Positions 1-5,259 of a DNA stretch of 5,259 nucleotides are shown piece by piece. Below the pieces are notes generated by a model. That model did not search any database. It saw nothing but the letters and a program-made list of their open reading frames with translations, and had not been told where the DNA came from. The translations under genes and the position numbers were made by a program. The stretch's first letter is position 1; every line of letters starts with the position of its first letter. Origin of the DNA: Oscillospiraceae bacterium UBA1230 (lineage in GTDB: Bacteria; Bacillota; Clostridia; Oscillospirales; Oscillospiraceae). Location: positions 18,197-23,455 of the forward strand of contig DBWU01000026.1 of assembly GCA_002309395.1 (NCBI GenBank), written 5' to 3'.

Positions 1-713
1 GCGACGCCGGCGGTGATATTGGCTATTATCTGCGACGGTGACACGCTGCCGCCGTCAAAGAGCACCTGCTGTAAAAACGCACCGGAACGCCCCATGCGGC
101 GGGTCCGCACCACCGAACGGAGGTTGGCGGCGTCGATCTGCACCCGGACGCAGGCAAGCAAATAGTCGCATCCGCTCTTTTGCGCCAGCGCCAGCATTTC
201 GGCAAAATAGGCGCGATCCAGCACAAAGTCACTGCGCTGGGCGTCACCCGTCTCCGCCAGCACCTGCGCGCTCTCTTTCGCCGCGCTTGCCATCGGCGGC
301 GGCAGAAAGTCCCAGCCGCCGGTGCGCTGATACCGCGCCGCAAGTTCCTGCGCCGAAATACGGCCGGCGTCTATGGTAAGCGCCGCCGCGCCGTCGGGGT
401 GCTTGATGAGTACTTTCAGATTGTGATAGTCGTATTTCATGCGAAATACGTCCAGAATCGCGGCTTGGGGCATATACCGCGCCAGATCGGCAAAGGCGTC
501 CGCCCGGCGCTGTGCCAGCACGGCGGAAAGCGCGTCCTCATCGTTTCCGTCAAAGGCGGGATAGCCCAGCTCCGAGAGCACCTGAACGCACGATTCCGCC
601 GACGGGGCGGAGAGCATCCGCTCGATATGCGCCCGGTCCAGTCCGTGCCGCTCCAGAGAGCGAAGACGGGCGGAGAGGAAGAGATAGTCGGTATCTTTGA
701 TTTTTTTGCTCAA
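1..713 (-). CDS. ntpC: V/A-type ATPase subunit C, partial (C-terminal part beyond the window)
   Basis: This is the C subunit (d/AC39 family), the funnel-shaped adaptor that joins the central stalk to the membrane K ring. I translated the minus strand from a TTG at 713-711. The result is an open frame of 237 residues running off the left edge; the family is usually about 330 residues, so roughly 70% is present. Family landmarks are DYLFLSARLRSLE (residues 8-21), KYDYHNLKVLIK (93-104), DRAYFAEMLALA (167-177) and the second repeat-like helix VQIDAANLRSVVRTRR (191-206). TTG was chosen because no ATG or GTG lies near the N-terminal motif and a GAGAGGGGG ribosome binding site (729-721) ends 7 bases upstream. 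A second in-frame TTG at 731-729 overlaps that site and is less likely. The gene follows subunit E by 14 bases, as in the E. hirae ntp operon. Family assignment is firm; the start is moderately sure. Confidence 0.9.
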   Translation of the reverse strand, partial: MSKKIKDTDYLFLSARLRSLERHGLDRAHIERMLSAPSAESCVQVLSELGYPAFDGNDEDALSAVLAQRRADAFADLARYMPQAAILDVFRMKYDYHNLKVLIKHPDGAAALTIDAGRISAQELAARYQRTGGWDFLPPPMASAAKESAQVLAETGDAQRSDFVLDRAYFAEMLALAQKSGCDYLLACVRVQIDAANLRSVVRTRRMGRSGAFLQQVLFDGGSVSPSQIIANITAGV

Positions 714-720
714 AGGGACG

Positions 721-729
721 CCCCCTCTC
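721..729 (-). promoter_or_regulatory. Ribosome binding site of ntpC, supporting a TTG start
   Basis: GAGAGGGGG overlaps the TGA stop of subunit E (730-728) and ends seven bases before the TTG at 713-711. It is a poorer anti-16S match than those of K and E. It is the main reason for choosing this TTG rather than the one at 731-729. Confidence 0.65.
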
Positions 730-1306
730 AAGCGAAGAGGATCTGCGCCACTTCACCGGCACACGCCCGGCGCAGGGCGCCGAGCTGTGTGGGGAAGGAG
801 CAGTCGATCTCCACGGGACCCTGCCGCAGTACCACACCGCCGCCCAGCTCACGCGTCTGGGAGGAGAGGGTAAACCGGGCGCCTTCACCGTTGGCGGCGG
901 TCAGCACCGCCTCGCCCAACGCGGCACGATCGGCCGGAGAGAGGATCAGCTCCTCGTCGCCTCTGCCGTTTTGCCGCGCCAGAGCGCCCAGGAGCGATGC
1001 GTACTCCGCCGGCGGCATGGCGCGTAACCGTTCCAACGCAAGGGAGAACGCCTCGTCGATACAACGCTGTTTCTCGCCCAGCACAAGCTGACGCGCTTCC
1101 ATCTCCGCGCCGCTTTTGGCGCGCTCCATGCGCGTTTCACCGGCAAGACGCCGCCGCTCCGCCGCGTCGGCGGTCATCTGCGCCGCCTGATCGGCATAGC
1201 CTGCCGCCGCGATCTCGGCGCGTTTTCCCGCCTCTGACAGGATCGCCGCGATCTCGGCGCGGGCGTCCTGCTCGATGCGCTGATGGATCTTATCAAGTCC
1301 GTTCAT
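728..1306 (-). CDS. ntpE: V/A-type ATPase subunit E (peripheral stalk)
   Basis: This 192-residue protein is the E subunit of the peripheral stalk, which pairs with the small ntpF-type subunit and holds the A3B3 head against the membrane stator. Residues 1-95 are an uninterrupted alanine-, glutamate- and arginine-rich helix without prolines, as expected for the coiled-coil stalk. The C-terminal part (about 98-192) is the globular head-binding domain, with the family signature GGGVVLRQGPVEIDCSF at 155-171 (compare the usual GG-hydrophobic-R-G-x-(I/V)E-I-x-x-(S/T)F pattern). Length is typical for the family. The ATG at 1306-1304 is preceded by AAGGAGGG (1318-1311), which overlaps the TAA stop of the K gene, so translation is probably coupled to K. 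The gap to subunit C downstream is 14 bases. Confidence 0.94.
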   Translation of the reverse strand: MNGLDKIHQRIEQDARAEIAAILSEAGKRAEIAAAGYADQAAQMTADAAERRRLAGETRMERAKSGAEMEARQLVLGEKQRCIDEAFSLALERLRAMPPAEYASLLGALARQNGRGDEELILSPADRAALGEAVLTAANGEGARFTLSSQTRELGGGVVLRQGPVEIDCSFPTQLGALRRACAGEVAQILFA

Positions 1307-1310
1307 GACG

Positions 1311-1318
1311 CCCTCCTT
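1311..1318 (-). promoter_or_regulatory. Ribosome binding site of ntpE overlapping the ntpK stop codon
   Basis: AAGGAGGG on the minus strand overlaps the last two bases of the TAA stop of K (1319-1317) and ends four bases before the E start codon. A ribosome finishing K sits on this site, which favours re-initiation on E. Confidence 0.85.
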
Positions 1319-1808
1319 ACAGGGAGTTCATCAACAGCAAGATGGTGGCAAGCAGCGACAAAATGGCGTAAAACTCCACGATGCCGCAGAAAATGATGCC
1401 CTTAGTGGACGCTTCCGGGTGCTTGGCGACGATATTCACCGCCGCTGCCGCCACACGACCCTGGAATACGGCACTGAGCCAGCCGCCCAACGCGATGGGC
1501 AGGCAGGAGACAAACACCGTCAGACCCTGGGTGACGGTAAGCGTCTGTACGCCGGCGCCGCCGAAAATGCCCAGCTGCAGCAGTACGAAGAACCATGCCA
1601 CCATGCCGTAAAGGCCCTGGGTGCCGGGAAGCACCTGCAAAATGAGGCACTTGGTGGATTTCTCCGGGTCGTCGCTGGTCAGTCCGGCGGCGGCTTCACC
1701 CACCATGCCGGTGCCGCGCGCCGAGCCGATACAGCACAGACCCACCGCCAGTGCCGCACCTAAAAACGCCAGTCCCAGTCCGCCGAACGATTCAAAAAAA
1801 GCTGCCAT
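1317..1808 (-). CDS. ntpK: V/A-type ATPase subunit K, 16-kDa membrane proteolipid, probably Na+-binding
   Basis: This is the rotor-ring proteolipid (V-type c subunit) that carries the transported ion. The 163 residues form a duplicated two-hairpin protein with four hydrophobic segments at about 10-30, 55-80, 92-115 and 136-160. Each hairpin contains a related G-x-A/V-x-G loop region followed by a (D/H)PE(K/A)STK stretch (47-53 and 130-136). The ion site matches E. hirae NtpK residue for residue: L60, T63, Q64 and Y67 in LPGTQGLYG, Q116 in FQGRV, and the carboxylate E145 in GIVEFYAI, corresponding to L61, T64, Q65, Y68, Q110 and E139. Only the second hairpin has the carboxylate, as is normal for 16-kDa forms. 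It has the best ribosome binding site of the operon, AAAGGAGG at 1825-1818, inside the end of the I gene, and starts one base after the I stop codon. Sodium coupling is inferred from these residues, not shown. Confidence 0.96.
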   Translation of the reverse strand: MAAFFESFGGLGLAFLGAALAVGLCCIGSARGTGMVGEAAAGLTSDDPEKSTKCLILQVLPGTQGLYGMVAWFFVLLQLGIFGGAGVQTLTVTQGLTVFVSCLPIALGGWLSAVFQGRVAAAAVNIVAKHPEASTKGIIFCGIVEFYAILSLLATILLLMNSL

Positions 1809-1809
1809 G

Positions 1810-3747
1810 TCAATGATCCTCCTTTATGATTTCCACATGAGTTGACTGTAAGCGCAGGGGCAGATACGCTTTGCCGCCGTCACGGTAGAAGCGGCCGAAA
1901 AATTCCAGAAACTGCAGGCGCATATCGTGAACGTAACAGCCCAGCAGGTTCAGCGCCAGATTCAAGGCGTTACCCACGAGGGCGATCACGATAAACACAG
2001 GGATACTGCCGAAGGTGGCGCCCAGCGTGTTGAACACCTGCGCGATCACCGAGCCGGAGAGCATCAGCGCCATCAAGCGCACGTAGGAGAGAATGTCGCT
2101 GAAAAAGCCGGTGGCGCCGTTATAGACCGCGGAGATCAGCGCGCCGACCTTGCCGAAGCCTTTGGCGTTTCGGGTGGAGCCGTATACCAGCATCACGCCG
2201 CCCAGCACCAAGACCACCGGCACGCCGCCTGCCGTTCCTATGCCCAGGATCATCAGTACCAGACCGGTCAGGATCACCCACCAGGTGATCTCATCCCACA
2301 GCGCGTCGGCAAACTGCCCGTCCCGAATCTTCTTGATCACGCTCACCGCCATGCCGGTGAAGATCTGCACCGCGCCCAGCGCCAGCGAGCCGATCATAAT
2401 GGTCATGGTATCGCCCAGGGGCGTGAACAGCGCCGGCAGAGCAAAGGTGCTGGCAGGATCCACAAGGCGGCACAGCTGGGGAATGAAATCGCCCAAAAAG
2501 CCGCCGGTAAGCGCCCCGAACACCACGGTGCTGATGCCGCACCAGAAGATCATCTCCATAAAACTGGGGTCGGCAGGGCGTTTCTTTTTAAGAAACAGCA
2601 GCGACCCGACGATCATCAGCAGTCCGTACGCCACGTCCGCCATCATCATGCCGAAGAACAAAATGAAGAACGGCGCCATCACCGGATTGGGGTCCACGCC
2701 GTTGTAGGCAGGCAGAGAGTACTGCTCGGTGATGCAGTTCATGGAACGGGTAAAGGCGTTGCCCTTGAGTTGTACCGGCACGTCGGGGATCTCGTCCTCC
2801 GAAGGATCCGCGTATTCCCACGCGCAGTCTGTCCGGGATAAAAGCGCGTCCAGCGCCCCGGTCTTTGCCGCAGGGATCCAGCCCCGCAGACAGGACACGG
2901 TCCCGTCGGTCATCATGCGAAGGAGATTCTCCTGCCGGGAAAGATCCGACGCGAGTTTATCCTCCGCCAGACGAAGAGCCTCCATGTGTTCTGAAAGACG
3001 CCGCAGCGCCTCGTCCTCCGCCGTGATACGAGACTCTACCTGCGCCAGCGATTCCTCCGTTTTATCAAGCGCCTGCGCCGCCGTGCCTTCATCCGCCGGC
3101 ATTTGGGCGGCGGAGAATCCGTAAGTCCGCAGCAGCTCCAGCGCCGACGGTGTGACCGCTTTACAGCTCAAAAGCAGCAGACAGTGCTGCTCGGCGCTCC
3201 GGCTCAATTCCCACAGCGCCGTCTCCGGCACCGCGTCCGCCAAGGCGCCTGCCAGCTCGTCCGTGTCCACAGGACCCGGCACGGTGCCGCTCACCACGTC
3301 CACCGTTTCCGTTTCCGCCACGTCCAGCGGAATATCCAGCTCCTGCCACGGTAACAGCGCGGCGCGCTGTGCCTGCAGCCGGGAGCGCCGGGCGTACAGC
3401 GCGTGAAGCTCCGCGTTGCGCTCCATCACCTCTTGCGCCGTATCTAAATCGGACGGCAGCGTGCCCCGCTCCAAAAAGGCATCCTCCGTTACCGCCGGTC
3501 GGGGCGACAGCAGACCGCCGCCGCGCCGGGGATACCGGGACAGGATCTCCTGCGCCGAACGCAGTTGGTGGAGTTGGGCGCGCAGAGCGGCGGTATCGTC
3601 CTCCCGAAGCGACAGGATCGTCTTCTCCTCCTCGGGTTCCGGCTCGCTCAACTGCACGCAGCCCAGCCGCTGAAGACGGCGCAAAAGGACCTCGGTATCG
3701 CTCTCCGGCACCAGCAGTGTCAAGCGCTTCATTTGCACGATTGCCAT
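1810..3747 (-). CDS. ntpI: V/A-type ATPase subunit I (membrane stator subunit a)
   Basis: This 645-residue protein is the stator membrane subunit, which forms the ion half-channels against the K ring and anchors the peripheral stalks. Residues 1 to about 330 are the cytoplasmic arm: MAIVQMKRLTLLVP opens the first globular part, and charged helical stretches at about 45-70, 100-130 and 225-280 would form its hairpin coiled coil. Hydrophobic segments then begin at about 358 (with the conserved GMMMADVAYGL at 366-376) and continue at about 398-420, 447-470, 487-505, 508-522, 553-577 and 583-605. Two membrane arginines expected for ion translocation are present: R557 in DILSYVRLMAL and R610 in HDMRLQFLEFF. 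The conserved tail RLQFLEFFGRFYRDGGKAY (610-628) is intact. The ATG directly follows the TGA of the stalk gene (TGAATG), with GGAG at 3757-3754 six bases before it. Length and domain order are normal. Confidence 0.95.
   Translation of the reverse strand: MAIVQMKRLTLLVPESDTEVLLRRLQRLGCVQLSEPEPEEEKTILSLREDDTAALRAQLHQLRSAQEILSRYPRRGGGLLSPRPAVTEDAFLERGTLPSDLDTAQEVMERNAELHALYARRSRLQAQRAALLPWQELDIPLDVAETETVDVVSGTVPGPVDTDELAGALADAVPETALWELSRSAEQHCLLLLSCKAVTPSALELLRTYGFSAAQMPADEGTAAQALDKTEESLAQVESRITAEDEALRRLSEHMEALRLAEDKLASDLSRQENLLRMMTDGTVSCLRGWIPAAKTGALDALLSRTDCAWEYADPSEDEIPDVPVQLKGNAFTRSMNCITEQYSLPAYNGVDPNPVMAPFFILFFGMMMADVAYGLLMIVGSLLFLKKKRPADPSFMEMIFWCGISTVVFGALTGGFLGDFIPQLCRLVDPASTFALPALFTPLGDTMTIMIGSLALGAVQIFTGMAVSVIKKIRDGQFADALWDEITWWVILTGLVLMILGIGTAGGVPVVLVLGGVMLVYGSTRNAKGFGKVGALISAVYNGATGFFSDILSYVRLMALMLSGSVIAQVFNTLGATFGSIPVFIVIALVGNALNLALNLLGCYVHDMRLQFLEFFGRFYRDGGKAYLPLRLQSTHVEIIKEDH
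1818..1825 (-). promoter_or_regulatory. Ribosome binding site of ntpK, full consensus
   Basis: AAAGGAGG on the minus strand lies inside the last codons of the I gene, about nine bases before the K start codon. It is the longest anti-16S match in the operon, and it serves the subunit needed in the most copies (the ring proteolipid). Confidence 0.88.
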
Positions 3748-4062
3748 TCAGCGCTCCACCACCTTTCCCACGATCAGCGCCGCCGCCTGTTCCATGCGCT
3801 CCGACGCCTTGCGGCGCAGCGCCTCACACTCGCCTTGCGCCTGATCCAATACCTCCTGGCGCAGTGCCTCGGCGCGCTCTTCCTGCGTCTTTGCCGCCTC
3901 ACCGTCCGCGGCGCGAACGGCGCGGCGCGTCTCCTCCAACAGCGCCAAACCGCGGTTACGGGCATCTTCCTCCGCCGCCTGCGCCTTCACGCGGGCGGCG
4001 GCTTTTTCCTCCGACAGCGATTGCTCAAGCGATTGGATCTGCTTGAGGGCATCCAAATACAT
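3748..4062 (-). CDS. ntpF: V/A-type ATPase small peripheral-stalk subunit (G/H type; NtpF position)
   Basis: This 104-residue protein is almost entirely charged and alanine-rich, with no proline in the body of the helix and no membrane segment. It reads as one long amphipathic coiled coil (about residues 5-88) ending in a short hydrophobic tail (AAALIVGKVVER). That shape, its length of roughly 100 residues and its place as first gene before subunit I identify it as the G/H-type stalk subunit that dimerises with E; E. hirae names it NtpF. Sequence identity in this family is low, so the call rests on composition plus position. The ATG at 4062-4060 has AAAGGCGGTG (4080-4071) 8 bases upstream, and a strong promoter lies about 40 bases upstream. 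It is the first gene of the operon and its stop codon abuts the start codon of the I gene. Confidence 0.87.
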   Translation of the reverse strand: MYLDALKQIQSLEQSLSEEKAAARVKAQAAEEDARNRGLALLEETRRAVRAADGEAAKTQEERAEALRQEVLDQAQGECEALRRKASERMEQAAALIVGKVVER

Positions 4063-4103
4063 CTTGTTGTCACCGCCTTTCGCGCTTTGAAACTTCAGAT
4101 GGC

Positions 4104-4132
4104 ATTATACCAAAGGATGGACGGGATTTCAA
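4104..4132 (-). promoter_or_regulatory. Sigma-70/sigma-A promoter of the V/A-ATPase operon, extended -10
   Basis: Reading the minus strand, TTGAAA (4132-4127; 5 of 6 to consensus) is followed after 17 bases by TATAAT (4109-4104). The -10 box is preceded by TGG, making an extended -10 (TGnTATAAT). The predicted start is near 4097, leaving a leader of about 35 bases before the first stalk gene, with no obvious stable structure in it. This promoter would drive all five ATPase genes seen here and the expected downstream subunits. Confidence 0.85.
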
Positions 4133-4137
4133 CCACA

Positions 4138-4155
4138 TTGTTTTAATAATGACAA
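4138..4155. promoter_or_regulatory. Candidate Rex-like operator between the divergent promoters
   Basis: TTGTTTTAATAATGACAA is an 18-base inverted repeat of the form TTGT-N10-ACAA. Compared with the clostridial Rex consensus TTGTTAANNNNTTAACAA it matches 10 of 14 defined positions, including both outer tetramers. It lies five bases upstream of the -35 box of the ATPase promoter. Rex is a repressor that senses the NADH/NAD+ ratio. The inner half-site bases are imperfect, so this is only a candidate. Confidence 0.25.
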
Positions 4156-4174
4156 CCATAGCAAATTTATATGG
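4156..4174. repeat. Inverted repeat CCATA-N9-TATGG in the divergent promoter region
   Basis: CCATA at 4156-4160 is mirrored by TATGG at 4170-4174 around an AAATTT core that is half a base off centre. It ends nine bases before the purB -35 box, where a regulator could bind, or where AT-rich DNA could contact the polymerase alpha subunit. It could equally be chance in an AT-rich stretch; no family consensus is recognised. Confidence 0.25.
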
Positions 4175-4183
4175 CGCGGTTTG

Positions 4184-4212
4184 TTGACAAGGGCCTGGCG
4201 GGTCGGTATAAT
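4184..4212 (+). promoter_or_regulatory. Consensus sigma-70/sigma-A promoter of purB
   Basis: The sequence shows TTGACA at 4184-4189 and TATAAT at 4207-4212 with exactly 17 bases between them, a perfect match to the housekeeping consensus in both boxes and spacing. Transcription would start near 4219-4222, giving a leader of about 61-64 bases before the GTG of purB. No TG extended -10 is present. A perfect promoter predicts strong basal transcription that would need a repressor or leader control to be tuned. Confidence 0.9.
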
Positions 4213-4225
4213 GGCGTCTGGACAA

Positions 4226-4277
4226 AGCGGCAGAGAGCGCCTATGCGCCTTTGCCGCTCCTTTTGGGAAGGAGTGGT
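4226..4277 (+). promoter_or_regulatory. purB leader with two mutually exclusive hairpins, one hiding the ribosome binding site
   Basis: Hairpin A spans 4226-4258: AGCGGCAGAG pairs with CTTTGCCGCT (including one G-U pair), then a bulged A at 4236, then GCGC pairs with GCGC around a CTAT loop. That is 14 pairs in all. Hairpin B spans 4253-4277: GCCGCTCCTT (4253-4262) pairs with AAGGAGTGGT (4268-4277) around the loop TTGGG, with two G-U pairs; it contains the whole purB AAGGAG. Both hairpins need 4253-4258, so they cannot coexist. The pairings are seen directly; a switching role is inferred. Simpler alternatives are a 5'-end mRNA-stabilising hairpin or chance in GC-rich sequence. It does not resemble a known purine or PRPP riboswitch, and it is too short for one. 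Confidence 0.5.
4268..4273 (+). promoter_or_regulatory. Ribosome binding site of purB
   Basis: AAGGAG ends nine bases before the GTG at 4283 and decides that start: the nearby ATG at 4296 is out of frame and gives only a short reading frame. The site is one strand of an inverted repeat with CTCCTT at 4257-4262. Confidence 0.85.
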
Positions 4278-4282
4278 TCGCC

Positions 4283-5259
4283 GTGCGGGATTCCTATGAA
4301 AGCCCCCTGTGCGCCCGGTATGCCAGCCGGGAAATGCGGCACATTTTCTCCGACGATCGGAAATTTTCCACCTGGCGCAAACTGTGGCTGTTGTTGGCGG
4401 AGAGCGAACAGGCGCTGGGGATCGACATTTCCGACGGGCAGTTGGATGAAATGCGCCGGCATCTGACGGATATCGACTATGAAAAGGCCGTCGGCTACGA
4501 ACGCAAGGTGCGGCACGACGTGATGGCGCACGTGTTGACCTTCGGCGATTGCTGTCCCGCGGCGCGACCCATCATCCATCTGGGCGCCACCTCCTGCTAC
4601 GTGGGGGACAACACAGATATCCTCAACCTGCGGGACGCTCTGCGTCTGGTGCGGCAACGGCTGCTGTCCGTTATGGCGGCGCTGGCGCGGTTCGCCGCGG
4701 CGCACGAGGACGTGCCGACGCTGGCATATACCCATTTTCAGGCGGCGCAACCCACCACCGTGGGAAAACGCGCCTGCCTGTGGCTGAACGATCTGCTGTT
4801 CGACCTGCGCCAGCTGGATTTCCAGCTCGATCAGCTCCGTCTGCTGGGGTGTAAAGGCGCCACCGGCACCGGCGCCAGCTTTTTGGAGCTGTTTGACGGC
4901 GACGCGGAGAAGGTGTCGCGCTTGGAGCGGATGATCGCCGAGCGGCTGGGGTTTGAACGCTGTCAAAGCGTCAGCGGACAGACGTATACCCGCAAAACGG
5001 ACTTCGCCGTATTGCAGGTGCTCAGCGGCATTGCCCAGAGCGCCTCGAAATTTGCCGGCGACGTGCGGCTTTTATGCCATCTCAAGGAGATCGACGAGCC
5101 GTTTGAGGCGGAGCAGATCGGCTCGTCCGCTATGGCGTATAAGCGAAACCCCATGCGCTGTGAGCGGATCGCCTCGTTGAGCCGATACGTGATCTGCACC
5201 GTGCAAAATACCGCCGTGACCGCCGCCAGCCAATGGCTGGAACGGACGCTGGACGATTC
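4283..5259 (+). CDS. purB: Adenylosuccinate lyase, partial (C-terminal part beyond the window)
   Basis: PurB is a cytoplasmic homotetramer that removes fumarate at two steps of purine synthesis: SAICAR to AICAR and adenylosuccinate to AMP. The frame starts with GTG at 4283, nine bases after AAGGAG (4268-4273), and gives 325 complete residues before the window ends; the family is usually about 430-480. The superfamily landmarks are in order: RHDVMAH (77-83), LGATSCYVGDNTD (100-112), the catalytic-histidine motif YTHFQAAQPTTVGKR (149-163, H151), and the mobile catalytic-loop signature GSSAMAYKRNPMRCER (280-295, with S281/S282, K287 and N289). These motifs resemble the eukaryotic-like ADSL branch (human THFQPAQLTTVGKR and SSAMPYKRNPMRSER) more than the Bacillus subtilis type. 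Differences from the human form are A285 for the loop proline and C293 for a serine. Nothing suggests inactivity. It is transcribed divergently from the ATPase genes from a consensus promoter at 4184-4212. Confidence 0.95.
   Translation, partial: MRDSYESPLCARYASREMRHIFSDDRKFSTWRKLWLLLAESEQALGIDISDGQLDEMRRHLTDIDYEKAVGYERKVRHDVMAHVLTFGDCCPAARPIIHLGATSCYVGDNTDILNLRDALRLVRQRLLSVMAALARFAAAHEDVPTLAYTHFQAAQPTTVGKRACLWLNDLLFDLRQLDFQLDQLRLLGCKGATGTGASFLELFDGDAEKVSRLERMIAERLGFERCQSVSGQTYTRKTDFAVLQVLSGIAQSASKFAGDVRLLCHLKEIDEPFEAEQIGSSAMAYKRNPMRCERIASLSRYVICTVQNTAVTAASQWLERTLDD

Noticed and set aside
26..343. Minus-strand 105-codon frame
   Set aside because: It is a different frame of the same strand as ntpC, and the ntpC frame carries the family motifs. 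It is very rich in Arg, Cys and Trp, as shadow frames are.
180..1091. Plus-strand open frame of about 303 codons
   Set aside because: It lies antisense across ntpC and ntpE. Its arginine-, alanine- and proline-rich product has no recognisable motif, as expected for the reverse of GC-rich coding DNA.
1927..2841. Plus-strand open frame of about 304 codons, rich in His, Gln and Arg
   Set aside because: It is antisense to the membrane half of ntpI. The composition is a mirror of hydrophobic codons, and there is no family resemblance.
728..4062. Internal promoters or terminators between ATPase genes
   Set aside because: Gaps are 0 to 14 bases and are filled by ribosome binding sites, leaving no room for such signals between genes.
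3369..4146. Two overlapping plus-strand open frames (225 and 193 codons)
   Set aside because: Both are antisense to ntpI and ntpF, have low-complexity Pro/Arg/Ala or Leu/Gln/His products, and the second runs into the ATPase promoter region.
4226..4264. Leader hairpin A followed by CCTTTT as an intrinsic terminator or transcription attenuator
   Set aside because: Only four T residues follow, after two C residues, and GGG interrupts them. That is too weak a U-tract to support a terminator call.
4063..4282. Bacillus-type or E. coli-type PurR operator
   Set aside because: No CCGAACAWT-like box pair and no ACGCAAACGTTTGCGT-like palindrome is present in the control region.
4241..4966. Minus-strand open frame of about 241 codons
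   Set aside because: It is fully antisense to purB, whose motifs are unmistakable on the plus strand; its Gln/His/Pro/Gly-rich product matches nothing known.

Overview
The window is a GC-rich bacterial fragment holding two head-to-head transcription units separated by one compact AT-richer intergenic region. Leftward (minus strand) runs the front part of a V/A-type ATPase operon in the order peripheral-stalk subunit (ntpF-like), I, K, E, C. This matches the ntpFIKEC order known from Enterococcus hirae, so the remaining subunits (central stalk and catalytic A/B/D) are expected beyond the left edge. Rightward (plus strand) runs purB, adenylosuccinate lyase, which is cut by the right edge. The high GC, the ntp-type gene order, Gram-positive-style AGGAGG ribosome binding sites and use of TTG/GTG starts suggest a high-GC member of the Clostridia (Oscillospiraceae-like). 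This is an inference from style, not a species call.

Layout: 1-713 minus, subunit C (3' end missing); 728-1306 minus, subunit E; 1317-1808 minus, membrane proteolipid K; 1810-3747 minus, membrane subunit I; 3748-4062 minus, small stalk subunit; 4063-4282 divergent control region; 4283-5259 plus, purB (3' end missing). The five ATPase genes are packed with 0-14 bases between them. Their ribosome binding sites sit in, or overlap the end of, the preceding gene, so they look like one translationally coupled mRNA.

The ATPase genes together encode the membrane rotor (K), the stator membrane subunit (I), the two peripheral stalk proteins (E and the small subunit) and the rotor adaptor (C). The K subunit carries every side chain that forms the sodium site in the E. 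hirae ring, so the machine is probably sodium-coupled.

The most interesting part is the control region. It has a perfect TTGACA-N17-TATAAT promoter for purB and a TTGAAA-N17-TATAAT extended -10 promoter for the ATPase, back to back. Between them lie an imperfect Rex-like inverted repeat and another inverted repeat. The purB leader of about 60 bases can form two mutually exclusive hairpins, one of which buries the purB Shine-Dalgarno sequence. No mobile element, CRISPR array, tRNA, rRNA or intrinsic terminator was seen.
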